Shown piece by piece: positions 1-7,356 of a stretch of DNA of 36,249 bases. The translations under genes and the position numbers were made by a program. The first letter of the stretch is position 1. Each line of letters begins with the position of its first letter. The DNA is from an uncultured Methanomicrobiales archaeon (GTDB lineage Archaea; Thermoplasmatota; Thermoplasmata; Methanomassiliicoccales; Methanomethylophilaceae): the NCBI GenBank assembly GCA_937892275.1, contig CALAVG010000276.1, positions 1-36,249 on the forward strand. The letters are read 5' to 3'. A model generated the notes under the pieces. That model did not search any database. It was not told the origin of the DNA and saw only the letters and a program-made list of their open reading frames with translations.

Positions 1-9
1 GTTATTGAA

Positions 10-171
10 ATGCCTACAGTCAAAGAAGCAGATTGTGTCGCATGCGGAGCATGCGCAGACGCTTGTCCCTCGAACGCAATCACCATCGGCGATGTCGCGG
101 TCATCAACCCCGACGCCTGTGTCGACTGCGGTGCCTGCATCGACGAGTGTCCCGCCGGCGCCATCGAGTGA
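10..171 (+). CDS. 2[4Fe-4S] ferredoxin, small
   Basis: A 53-residue soluble electron carrier. Two classical CxxCxxCxxxC(P) clusters are visible: the first at about residues 9-20 (C-V-A-C-G-A-C-A-D-A-C-P) and the second at about residues 37-48 (C-V-D-C-G-A-C-I-D-E-C-P). This is the bacterial-type ferredoxin fold with two low-potential clusters, which would pass electrons in the cytoplasm. The length is typical for clostridial-type ferredoxins. The ATG at 10 is the only start close to the first cluster; the frame is open to the window edge, so a longer protein cannot be excluded, but a complete small ferredoxin is the simplest reading. In a methylotrophic methanogen it could serve heterodisulfide reductase or the RamA reaction; that is inference. 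It ends in TGA and converges on the next gene. Confidence 0.9.
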   Translation: MPTVKEADCVACGACADACPSNAITIGDVAVINPDACVDCGACIDECPAGAIE

Positions 172-224
172 TCGCATCAGCGGCGACCCCCCTCAGCCGC
201 TTCTGACGAAACTTCTTAAGGAAC

Positions 225-557
225 TCATTCTTTCTTCACATTGTATCTGACTACAGCGGGCACCTGATGGCATAGGTCCTGTCCGTAGAGAATGTCCTTG
301 TCCGGATTCTCTTTCAGAATCATCTGTGCAGGCGAGTCCATGTCAAGCCAATGATAGAATATCACGATCCTTCCGGAAGTGTCCGGGAATATGGTGCAAT
401 CCGGTGAACCCATCTCGGATACGAACCTCACAAGGTTCTCCCTTCCCATGCGGCGAATGCCGGTGACGGCATCGATGGAACGGTCGTTAAGGAAACAGCG
501 GATCTTGTCCTGAAGATCCCGATCATCCTCGGCGTATCTGGAGCAGAGCTCTTCCAT
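225..557 (-). CDS. hypothetical protein, 110 aa
   Basis: I do not recognise the family. The product is soluble, rich in acidic residues, with two Cys (one near residue 5, one near residue 20), no signal peptide and no membrane segment. The C-terminal half reads like a compact alpha/beta domain (an FYHWLD stretch followed by a lysine-rich tail). The start ATG lies about 40 bp from a large palindrome at 596-638 that separates it from the divergent gene at 710, so both may share a regulatory site. Stop is TGA. It is convergent with the ferredoxin, with 53 bp between them. I think it is a real gene because the reading frame is clean and codon use resembles its neighbours, but there is no functional clue. 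Confidence 0.6.
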   Translation of the reverse strand: MEELCSRYAEDDRDLQDKIRCFLNDRSIDAVTGIRRMGRENLVRFVSEMGSPDCTIFPDTSGRIVIFYHWLDMDSPAQMILKENPDKDILYGQDLCHQVPAVVRYNVKKE

Positions 558-595
558 GAGAAGAGGATGGTTTTCAAGGTTAAAGCGCTATGTCT

Positions 596-638
596 GACCA
601 TAGGTAACACGAATTTTAGATTAGTGTTACTTATGGTC
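596..638. promoter_or_regulatory. 43-bp imperfect palindrome in divergent promoter region
   Basis: Left arm GACCATAGGTAACAC (596-610) and right arm GTGTTACTTATGGTC (624-638) are complementary at 14 of 15 positions and flank a 13-bp AT-rich spacer. It lies between the minus-strand gene starting at 557 and the plus-strand gene starting at 710. A dimeric regulator operator is the likely reading; a TATA-like stretch for the plus gene follows at 668-675. Confidence 0.6.
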
Positions 639-709
639 TCCCAGCACACTACACTGTCCATACACTTCTATATATACATGCATGCCATTGCCTCCATCAG
701 GTAAGGAAA

Positions 710-1456
710 ATGACATCGACCAAATACGAGAGGGAGATACGCTTCTTCGGGAAGCAGGCCGAACACCTCGAGAAAGAGAAACAAGTGATACTCGCCAAGG
801 GCGAGCTCACCGATGCGGACAAGAAGCGCATCGAAGAGATCGATGCCACCATACAGCAGTACAACGACCGCAGGAAGGAGATCGAGGATTCGTATATCGA
901 AGCAGGACTCGAACTTCCCCTGGCCAGCAGGAACCTCAACGCCAGCGTCTATCCCATAGGTGCTTCTTTCGAACCCGTGGGAAGGGATTACCGCAAGCTC
1001 GTGATCGACGAGACCAATGCGAGGAACGCCATCGCGGCACAGGCTTACGAGGGATACGAGGTATCCGACTCCGAGGACATCGACGAGCTCAACGACGAGG
1101 TCCAGGCAATGACCGAGCAGCTCACCAATCTGGAGCAGAGGATCGTCAAGGCCGACATGGACGACGATGTCGGGGAGAAGCTCAGGCTGACCGAGGAAGC
1201 GAACAAACTGCGCTCCAAGAGGGAGAACACGATCAACAAGATCAAGGTCCTCAAATCCGAAGGGGCACGTTCCGCCAAAGCCTCCGGCGTCAGTGTCGAA
1301 TTCCAGGAGAAGGTCAACAGGAACGAGGAGCAGATCGCTGCGCTGAAGACCCAACTGGCGATGGTCAGGAGCGATGTCTATGAGGTCAAGGACATGCTCG
1401 CAGAGATCGCCGCCCGCCTCGGTATCTCCAGACACGACAGGGACGACGACGATTGA
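710..1456 (+). CDS. coiled-coil protein of unknown function, 248 aa
   Basis: Highly charged protein made mostly of heptad-like helices: about residues 1-65 (rich in K/E/R) and about residues 120-165 and 195-240. A short non-helical stretch with prolines and glycine (around residues 68-95) separates the first coil from the second. The C-terminus is a run of acidic residues after R-H-D-R. There is no signal peptide, membrane segment or catalytic motif that I recognise. A TATA-like TATATATA at 668-675 lies about 35-40 bp upstream and a purine-rich AAGGAAA precedes the ATG. It is probably a structural or scaffold protein; related coiled-coil proteins are common in Thermoplasmata, but I cannot name a family. 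A long open frame on the opposite strand is a shadow of its regular codons. Confidence 0.75.
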   Translation: MTSTKYEREIRFFGKQAEHLEKEKQVILAKGELTDADKKRIEEIDATIQQYNDRRKEIEDSYIEAGLELPLASRNLNASVYPIGASFEPVGRDYRKLVIDETNARNAIAAQAYEGYEVSDSEDIDELNDEVQAMTEQLTNLEQRIVKADMDDDVGEKLRLTEEANKLRSKRENTINKIKVLKSEGARSAKASGVSVEFQEKVNRNEEQIAALKTQLAMVRSDVYEVKDMLAEIAARLGISRHDRDDDD

Positions 1457-1503
1457 AACAATTCCAGCCCCCGACAGGAGGCATTTCTTGAACAACTTTC
1501 AAG

Positions 1504-2541
1504 TCAGCGCCTGTACCTGTAGCGAGCACCCTTGGTGTTCCCTATCTTCTCTATCTTGCCTTCATCCAGCAAGGTCTTCAAAGCCTTCTGTATCGTGTAG
1601 ATGCTCACATCGGGCAATATCTTAGAGATCTGCCCGATCGATATCGGTGCCACGCTCCTCTCCACTATCATCTCTACAGACTGTACCCTGTTCAACCCTT
1701 TACCGTCCACGAGTGCGAACCTTGTGTCCAGATCGATATAGCATTCCAACAGGGTCCTGAGGAAGTATCTGATGAACGGGAAGTACGACCATCTGTTCTC
1801 CTTCCAACCGTGTGATGACAGCTGCAGGGAATCATAGTATCCGTTCTTTGTCAACGAGATGTGCTCATCCATCGACACATACCTGCAGATGTCGATGCCT
1901 TCATTGTAGAGAAGAAGGACCGTCAGAAGTCTTGATGTCCTGCCGTTCCCGTCTATGAACGGGTGGATGCACAGGTAATCCAGGATAATACAGGGTATGT
2001 ACAGAAGCGGTTCGTAGCCCTGTGTGGAAAGCTCAGAATAGGCAAGGAACAGCTGTTCCATGTGCTGTTCGGTCTCATCGGCGGATACAGGTTCGAACAC
2101 CAGATGCCTGTTGCCGGAACTGTCGATGCTGATGATGGCGTTGTCCCTATCCTTGAAGGACCTTCTGTCCGTACCCTTGGTATTGAGAAGGGAATGCAGG
2201 TCGAGGACGGTATCCCTGTTGAATCTCATCTTACCGGAGTTATTATGGATGAGGTTCAGAGCATCCCTGTAACCCGCGATCTCCTCCTCAGAATGATTCT
2301 TGGGCGTACCTCCGCGAAGAACCAATTCCTCGATACGTTCGTCCGAAGTTACTATGCCTTCGATCTCGTTCGAGTACTTCACCGAGGCCAGTTTCGCTAT
2401 CGATTCCATGGCCAGATAATCTTTCTCGTAAGTTGCATGACGTACTCCTTCAAGGGCACGGATACGTGTTATTTCCATCATCAGTTTGGTGATGTCGGCA
2501 GGGATATTGCCGAGTATCTCGGAGTAGTCGAATCTATGCAT
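1504..2541 (-). CDS. Fic family protein with C-terminal winged helix
   Basis: Fic-domain enzymes transfer AMP (or another nucleotide moiety) from a nucleotide to target side chains. The catalytic motif HPFIDGNGRTSR is complete at residues 193-204, so the protein should be active. An N-terminal inhibitory motif S-N-E-I-E-G (residues 57-62, matching [S/T]xxxE[G/N]) marks it as a class II, self-inhibited Fic protein. The last 80 or so residues (about 265-345) look like a winged helix that may bind DNA, a common arrangement in Fic/DOC regulators. At 345 residues it has the usual size. It lies downstream of an AAA ATPase on the same strand, separated by a 156-bp gap with an inverted repeat. Targets are unknown; a role in stress, self-regulation or phage response is inference. 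Confidence 0.93.
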   Translation of the reverse strand: MHRFDYSEILGNIPADITKLMMEITRIRALEGVRHATYEKDYLAMESIAKLASVKYSNEIEGIVTSDERIEELVLRGGTPKNHSEEEIAGYRDALNLIHNNSGKMRFNRDTVLDLHSLLNTKGTDRRSFKDRDNAIISIDSSGNRHLVFEPVSADETEQHMEQLFLAYSELSTQGYEPLLYIPCIILDYLCIHPFIDGNGRTSRLLTVLLLYNEGIDICRYVSMDEHISLTKNGYYDSLQLSSHGWKENRWSYFPFIRYFLRTLLECYIDLDTRFALVDGKGLNRVQSVEMIVERSVAPISIGQISKILPDVSIYTIQKALKTLLDEGKIEKIGNTKGARYRYRR

Positions 2542-2609
2542 ATGTTCTATATTTAAGTAATAGTTATAAAAATATACCTGAATAAATTGTGATATGTGTA
2601 ATTATTTGG

Positions 2610-2630
2610 GTATAATTTTTGAGATTATAC
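2610..2630. promoter_or_regulatory. inverted repeat upstream of the Fic gene
   Basis: GTATAAT (2610-2616) and ATTATAC (2624-2630) form a perfect 7-bp inverted repeat with a 7-bp spacer, 70 bp upstream of the Fic start on the minus strand. The surrounding 100 bp are very AT-rich and hold several TATA-like stretches. It may be an operator, possibly for the Fic protein's own winged helix, or simply promoter sequence. Confidence 0.35.
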
Positions 2631-2697
2631 TGAGATAGTTACAGATCATTGAAAAAGGATCCCATATCCTGAAGCAGGTAACTTTGATGATCTTCAG

Positions 2698-3987
2698 TCA
2701 ATCGCGGTTCCTTCTCACCATCCACTCTATCGAGTAGAACGGAACAAACTCCTTCTCGCTTTTCTGATAGGGCCTCATAGAGATCACCTCGGAGGTCTTC
2801 ACATCGTATCTTTCCAGATATACGTTCAAGGATTTCAGACTGAAGTCCGTTCCGGATTTCACTTCGATCGGGACCGTCCTCCCGCCCATCGGAGCTATGA
2901 TGTCGACCTCGTACTTCCCGTCCCTCCAATAGAACAGCCTGTCGATACCATAAGCCCTCATCTCGCATACGACCAGGTTCTCATACATCCCGCCCTTGTA
3001 CAGATGAGTATCATCCTGTTCCGTGAGCATGATCCTTGCAGGATGACCTGCCATCGCCCTGAGCAGACCGATGTCGCACATGTACAGTTTGTATAAGCCG
3101 TCTTTATCCTCCGTCGACGGAGGGTATGCATGTTTCTTGATCTGATCCACCTTATGGACCAGATGTGCGTTCACAAGCCACTGGACAGGGTCCCTGAAGT
3201 CGATGGCCCGACCGTTTTTCTTGAACTCTTTGAAAATGAATCTGCGGTTCTCCCTGGAAAGGAAAGACGGGAGCGATGTCCATATCGCAGTGAGCGTCTC
3301 GATCATATTCCCGCCGTGTTTGGCGAAGTCGTTTTCGTAATCCTTCAGGAGTTCCTTCTGCAATGAGTCCACTTTCAAGATGTTGTGTTCCTGCGTCCAA
3401 GAATCCACTACCTTCGGCATGCCGCCCACAATGCAATAGTCCCTGAGCAGGCGCAGAAGCACGCTGTGGAAAGGTTCGCGTATGCCATCGGCACCCGTGG
3501 TTATGAACTCGGCTAATTTGTCCTTCCCCTCTGCCACGATGAATTCTATGAAGCTCATGGGATAGAGTTCCATATGGCAGACCTTTCCGACAGGATAGGA
3601 TGTACTTGATTTCATGACGCCCAGGAGACTGCCGGCACAGGCTACATGCAGCTTTGGAATCTCTTCGCAGAAATATTTCAGCGAAGTGATCGCGTTACTG
3701 CAATTCTGTATCTCGTCGAATATGAGCAATGTCCTTCCGGGTTCTATTTTCACGCTCTTGAGGAGCTCGATGTCACGTATGATGCGCTCAGGATCCAGAT
3801 CCGTTTCGAAAAGGGCATTTAGATTGTGTTCCCTCTCGAAATTGAGGTAAACGCATTCATCGAATTCTTTGCCCAGTTCCTTCAATATGTAGGTCTTTCC
3901 GCACTGGCGTACGCCGACAAGTATCAAAGGTCTGTGCTCGGCACTGTTCTTCCAATCGAGCAGTTCGCCGTAGATTTGTCTCCACAT
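2698..3987 (-). CDS. AAA ATPase with DUF4143 / PD-(D/E)XK domain (copy 1)
   Basis: Member of the COG1373 group: N-terminal AAA ATPase (AAA_14), a middle helical or winged-helix part and a C-terminal DUF4143 nuclease-like fold. Walker A is GVRQCGKTY (GKT at residues 30-32); Walker B is LLIFDEIQ (D91, E92). The C-terminal catalytic triad of a PD-(D/E)XK enzyme is visible as D362 in Y-E-V-D and E375/K377 in I-E-V-K-S-G. At 429 residues it is full-length. The start at 3987 sits about 25 bp from a TATA box (4006-4017), so the mRNA is probably leaderless. Upstream are three direct repeats with a 32-bp period. Function of the family is unknown; two paralogues in this window share the same promoter design. 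Confidence 0.93.
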   Translation of the reverse strand: MWRQIYGELLDWKNSAEHRPLILVGVRQCGKTYILKELGKEFDECVYLNFEREHNLNALFETDLDPERIIRDIELLKSVKIEPGRTLLIFDEIQNCSNAITSLKYFCEEIPKLHVACAGSLLGVMKSSTSYPVGKVCHMELYPMSFIEFIVAEGKDKLAEFITTGADGIREPFHSVLLRLLRDYCIVGGMPKVVDSWTQEHNILKVDSLQKELLKDYENDFAKHGGNMIETLTAIWTSLPSFLSRENRRFIFKEFKKNGRAIDFRDPVQWLVNAHLVHKVDQIKKHAYPPSTEDKDGLYKLYMCDIGLLRAMAGHPARIMLTEQDDTHLYKGGMYENLVVCEMRAYGIDRLFYWRDGKYEVDIIAPMGGRTVPIEVKSGTDFSLKSLNVYLERYDVKTSEVISMRPYQKSEKEFVPFYSIEWMVRRNRD

Positions 3988-4004
3988 AGCCTGATAATCG
4001 CCCT

Positions 4005-4018
4005 TGATTTATATAAAC
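4005..4018 (-). promoter_or_regulatory. TATA box of ATPase copy 1
   Basis: On the minus strand GTTTATATAAATC lies directly next to the proximal repeat (ends at 4020) and about 25 bp before the ATG at 3987, predicting a leaderless transcript. Confidence 0.6.
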
Positions 4019-4019
4019 A

Positions 4020-4096
4020 CATTTATTTCCAAAATTATGGCCATATTTTTACATTTATTTCCAACTATTTCATATGAAATCTGCATTTATTTCCAA
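4020..4096 (-). repeat. three 13-bp direct repeats, 32-bp period, upstream of ATPase copy 1
   Basis: CATTTATTTCCAA (plus strand) occurs perfectly at 4020-4032, 4052-4064 and 4084-4096, so the period is exactly 32 bp, close to three helical turns. The proximal copy abuts the TATA box and ends 33 bp from the start codon. Intervening sequence is not conserved. I read these as iteron-like binding sites. Confidence 0.9.
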
Positions 4097-4220
4097 ACGG
4101 TATAGATGCCTTAACTGAACAGTCCCAATGGATACTAAAGACGGAACATCCATTCCGCGAGCAAAGTGAGCGATCAATAGGAGTCTAAGGAGAGCAGGGA
4201 AGCATGACTCCGACCCTTCC

Positions 4221-4257
4221 CCGTCCGGGAAGGACGGGATGGGCCTCAGCCCATCCC
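4221..4257. terminator. two tandem hairpins downstream of ramA
   Basis: CCGTCC/GGACGG (4221-4226 with 4232-4237) and GGGATGGGC/GCCCATCCC (4236-4244 with 4249-4257, 4-nt loop) form two adjoining stems just past the ramA stop. There is a T-rich stretch between the stop and the hairpin on the ramA strand. It may end ramA transcription or protect the 3' end. The 287 bp between the ramA stop and the ATPase start hold no gene that I can see. Confidence 0.5.
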
Positions 4258-4274
4258 AAGAATAATAAATCGGT

Positions 4275-5906
4275 TTATGCCAAGGGCCTGAGTTCCAGTG
4301 TCCTCAGGCATGCCTTCGGACAGATTCTCTCGCATCTTCTGCATGCGACTCCTCCGCACCTGTCCGTCATTATTTCCGCCCAGTTCTTTCCATCTTTTTC
4401 TACGATGGACAGGGCGTTCTCGGGGCATTCCTTCACGCATTTCTTGCATCCGATGCATTTGTCCAGGGCACCGGTCGTCCTGGTACCGGCCTGGATGATG
4501 TGCACCTTGCACTCTTCGGTGTCGGGCAAATCCCTTACCGCATACCTCTTGTGCTGGATCTCGCTGGGATCAATCTTCTCGGGAATGGGCTTCACGTCGT
4601 ACATGGCCAGCATGTTGTTGTACTCGCTCCAGGGCATTCCTCCGCACCACAGTGAATACTCGACAGAGTACAGGTTCTTGAAGAATTCAGATGTGGCGAA
4701 CATAACATGCTGCGCAAGGAGCTTCTTCGCGAACTCCCTCAGCTCCTCCAAGGATATCTCTCCGAAGATGATCTTCCTTGCCATTCCGATGGATGTGTTA
4801 CCGAACTGTACGATGTTCTTCGCACCAGGGGCGACCATTCCTACCTCCAACGCCTTGATAGGGTCCACGTACAGACCGGAAGCTCCGGACATATACGCTT
4901 TCTTGATGTCGTCCACCCAGAGGCCTGCGGCATCCATCAGTGTAAGGAATCCGCATCTGAGGGCTCCGATTGCTTTTCCAGCCTCTTCTACATCGGCAGA
5001 ACTAATCTTGATGCCATCCTGCAGTGTTAGGTAACCGTCCTCGGTATTGATCTTTGAGTTCGAGATGATGCCTGTCTTCATTCCGTTGGACAGAGCGGCG
5101 ATAACTCCTGTACCGGTGATACCGATTGCCTTTCCGTGCATAGGTCCTTCCTCGATGACTTTTCCGTTCATGGGGTCGATGAGGTCCCCTTCCTGTGCGG
5201 CCATTGTGTCGTCGAGGACGTAGCATCTCCATCCCTTGTCTGTGATCACTACCTCGCTGAGAGCACCGGGTGCTGCGAGCATTCCTCTCTCGATCTGCTG
5301 TCCCTCCAGTGCGGGACCGGCTGCGGCCGATCCTGTGAATATGTTACCGTTGACCACTAATGCCATCTCCGCGTTCGTACCGTAATCGACGACGATGCAG
5401 GGTTCCTTCTCTTTCAGGATATCAGTCATCATCATCATTGCAATGGCATCCGCACCGATCTCATGGGTGACCGCCGGGGGAATGATCACCTTAGCGTTCG
5501 GCATTCCTACTATTCCGATGGAACTTGCATCGATGACCGCTCCGTTCCTGTCGGGGGACACGATACCGAGAGCCTTGACCTTGTTCTTTCCCGCATATGC
5601 GAGATCCCTGATCTCGATATTCTGGAAAAGGGACAGCTGGAACGGGTTACCGCAGACAGCTATGATCTCCACCTTGGAGAGGTCGATCGCCATCTCCTTG
5701 AACAGGTTGTTGACGGCGGTGACCATCAGTCCGTTGGCAAGATCCTCGCCTACTTTCATCGCATAGTTCACGTGGTCGATGACGTTCATTCCCGGGATGG
5801 GATGGCGTTCCGTGACCGCTGTTGCGACGGTCTTCCTAGAATCGAGCTCCACGGCCTGACAGCGGAAACCGCTGGTACCGAGATCCAATGCAATTCCGTA
5901 CCTCAT
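4275..5906 (-). CDS. ramA: methylamine corrinoid protein reductive activase RamA
   Basis: RamA uses ATP and a low-potential electron to reduce Co(II) in methylamine corrinoid proteins back to the active Co(I) state. The 543-residue product starts with M-R-Y-G-I-A-L-D-L-G-T-S-G-F-R, an ASKHA-type ATP-binding start, and keeps the DUF4445/ASKHA domain through the middle (D-Y-G-T-N-A-E-M-A near residue 175). The last 80 residues hold two [4Fe-4S] cluster motifs: CIGCKKCVKEC and a second, less regular one with CGGVACRRCERIC. I chose the ATG at 5906 because the residues upstream in the open frame do not match the family and a purine-rich AAAGAGG precedes it. It lies 1.4 kb from mtmB, divergently, which fits a role in monomethylamine use. 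The cognate corrinoid protein gene is not in this window. Stop is TAA. Confidence 0.95.
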   Translation of the reverse strand: MRYGIALDLGTSGFRCQAVELDSRKTVATAVTERHPIPGMNVIDHVNYAMKVGEDLANGLMVTAVNNLFKEMAIDLSKVEIIAVCGNPFQLSLFQNIEIRDLAYAGKNKVKALGIVSPDRNGAVIDASSIGIVGMPNAKVIIPPAVTHEIGADAIAMMMMTDILKEKEPCIVVDYGTNAEMALVVNGNIFTGSAAAGPALEGQQIERGMLAAPGALSEVVITDKGWRCYVLDDTMAAQEGDLIDPMNGKVIEEGPMHGKAIGITGTGVIAALSNGMKTGIISNSKINTEDGYLTLQDGIKISSADVEEAGKAIGALRCGFLTLMDAAGLWVDDIKKAYMSGASGLYVDPIKALEVGMVAPGAKNIVQFGNTSIGMARKIIFGEISLEELREFAKKLLAQHVMFATSEFFKNLYSVEYSLWCGGMPWSEYNNMLAMYDVKPIPEKIDPSEIQHKRYAVRDLPDTEECKVHIIQAGTRTTGALDKCIGCKKCVKECPENALSIVEKDGKNWAEIMTDRCGGVACRRCERICPKACLRTLELRPLA

Positions 5907-6281
5907 GTTTATTCCTCTTTGGATGTATCTGGGAATGATATCCCTGTTCTCGAATATAATAAGAACTTTCGTTGAGGAAGCCTTAAAAACTGAGATCCGT
6001 CGGAACCGGGATGTTAGTACCGGTCGCTTCAAGCAAGGGCGGCCGGTTATGCAAGAAGGAGAAGCAGTTTACGGCGGTGACAGATTCCTAGAGGTTGTCA
6101 CAGCTTATTGATGATATCACCATTTACAAGTATTTATAGATTTACTACAATTGTTAATTTTACAAAGTTAGTATATTAAATGTTTGCGAAAAAATTGCAG
6201 ACAAATTTGGTCCGTATATAATCCTGATGCCTTTACAGCATATTTACAGGGATTGGTCATATCTTAGTTTTTAGTGCAAGT
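5907..6281. other. intergenic region: ramA promoter and an inverted repeat
   Basis: About 375 bp without a gene that I can support. A TATA-like stretch for ramA (CTTATTATATTCG on minus, about 5955-5968) lies about 50 bp before its start. An inverted repeat GTGACA (6077-6082) / TGTCAC (6096-6101) lies further up. The rest (6110-6280) is AT-rich and has several TTTACA words without clear order. Confidence 0.5.
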
Positions 6282-6295
6282 TTTATTTAAATAAA
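6282..6295 (+). promoter_or_regulatory. TATA box for the small operon at 6311
   Basis: TTTATTTAAATAAA is a strong palindromic TATA element whose centre is about 24 bp before the ATG at 6311, predicting a leaderless transcript covering 6311-6721. Confidence 0.55.
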
Positions 6296-6310
6296 CAGCA
6301 TCTTTATTGT

Positions 6311-6451
6311 ATGCATAGAATGGGCAAAAGAGGACCTAAACCCAAGGCGATGGACGTATCGTGCGCCAACGAATCATGTTTCTACTACGGCAAGATAGGC
6401 GAAGGTAATGTCACAAGCCGCGGAACGTGGACAAATAAGAGCGGAGAATGA
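6311..6451 (+). CDS. 46-aa zinc-ribbon-like protein, probably a transposase N-terminus remnant
   Basis: The frame begins M-H-R-M-G-K-R-G-P-K-P-K and continues with C-A-N-E-S-C-F-Y-Y-G-K, then G-E-G-N-V and G-T-W-T-N-K-S-G, ending in TGA. The order Cys-x4-Cys-x2-Y-G-K, G-N-x, G-T, x-K-S-G resembles the N-terminal zinc-finger segment of IS1-like/InsA-type transposases, from which the following C-x2-C half and the whole catalytic part are missing. It still has its own TATA box and is followed 6 bp later by the next gene, with a GAGGTGAG ribosome-binding site overlapping its end. So it is either a truncated transposase that now leads an operon, or a genuine small protein. I favour the first reading, with moderate confidence. 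Confidence 0.5.
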   Translation: MHRMGKRGPKPKAMDVSCANESCFYYGKIGEGNVTSRGTWTNKSGE

Positions 6452-6457
6452 GGTGAG

Positions 6458-6721
6458 ATGATGTATACGGAATCAGAGTTGCGCATGATCGGAATGAAAT
6501 GCCTTTCCGACCGTCTGGGCCCCGTAGATGCAGAGCGCTTCATAGTCTCTATGAACAGGAACGCCGGCGATTATACTATGGCAAGGAGGGAGATCTTCGA
6601 CGAGATGTCCATCGATGATTTCAGGAAGTCCTCCAGGGAGTACATGGACACCCATCCGCTGCCGCCTGAGACGGTTGCCCGCATCGAGGCATTCAAGGCT
6701 CAGAACGACCGGAACCGATGA
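6458..6721 (+). CDS. small conserved protein with LGPVDAERF motif, 87 aa
   Basis: The product is helical and charged: E-L-R-M-I-G-M-K-C-L, then R-L-G-P-V-D-A-E-R-F near residue 20-29, then N-A-G-D-Y-T and a helix ending D-D-F-R-K. I recall a widespread bacterial and archaeal family of 80-90 residue proteins with 'ELR..G...L...LGPVDAERF......DYT', some next to toxin-like genes, but I cannot name its function. The start at 6458 follows GAGGTGAG at a good distance; the second Met gives one residue less. It appears to be co-transcribed with the 46-residue frame before it. No toxin partner is visible next to it. Stop is TGA. Confidence 0.7.
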   Translation: MMYTESELRMIGMKCLSDRLGPVDAERFIVSMNRNAGDYTMARREIFDEMSIDDFRKSSREYMDTHPLPPETVARIEAFKAQNDRNR

Positions 6722-7356
6722 CAAGACTCTAGATAACGTCATCTATGTTCGGGTTAGCGTCCCTATCATCTGATGCAGATCATTCCGAGATCGTTACCGA
6801 ACATTCTGCAAGCGGTGAGTGCAAGAAGTCTACCGACCAGTCGAGTCATTGACAAAACCACACAGATCTCGACCATAGTATCGGAATGAGCTTAGTGACT
6901 ATAGTATTGGTAGCAATCTTACTGGGAACGCGACCATAGACAAAGGCCTCATATGGTTTGGATCAGGAAGTAGTGCCTGTGAGCCCTCCGGATCCGGCCT
7001 TCGCCATATTAAAGGGCCTGCGGTTTAGAGATATCGTTGTGGCGATCATATCACCAACACGCAGGTCACTAAGCTCCTCATATTTCGACTGTCTGGCCGT
7101 AATTATATTGATGACTCAATATTCATCCAACTCTGCCGCTTCGCGACCATGATCATATCTAATCCGCGGACATAGTTTCCCACCTACGTCTTTCTCACAG
7201 AGAATGAGTATTCATGAAAAATACTGGAAAGTCAACATAATTGCCGAAAACAGGCGTGATTTTCTAAATACTCCTTTATTATTACAAGACTGAAGTATCA
7301 TCTCGTGTTAGCGGCTAGCAGCGCGACAGTGTACGGTTCAATATGGAGAGAGCAGG
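6722..7356. other. 635-bp intergenic region upstream of mtmB
   Basis: No gene that I can support. A TATA-like TTTATTATTA at 7275-7284 would place the mtmB transcript start near 7305, leaving a 50-nt leader with GGAG at 7345-7348 as ribosome-binding site. A short hydrophobic frame around 6890-6940 is not convincing. Methylamine operons often have long upstream regions. Confidence 0.5.

Noticed and set aside
668..1495. 275-residue open frame on the minus strand opposite the coiled-coil gene
   Set aside because: Low-complexity L/V/D-rich translation typical of the antisense of a charged coiled-coil gene; no start signal and the plus gene has TATA and ribosome-binding site.
4204..5034. 276-residue plus-strand open frame opposite ramA
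   Set aside because: Antisense of ramA, Ser/Pro/His-rich composition, no start signal.
6958..7152. 64-residue plus-strand frame upstream of mtmB
   Set aside because: No ribosome-binding site, no TATA spacing, no family resemblance.
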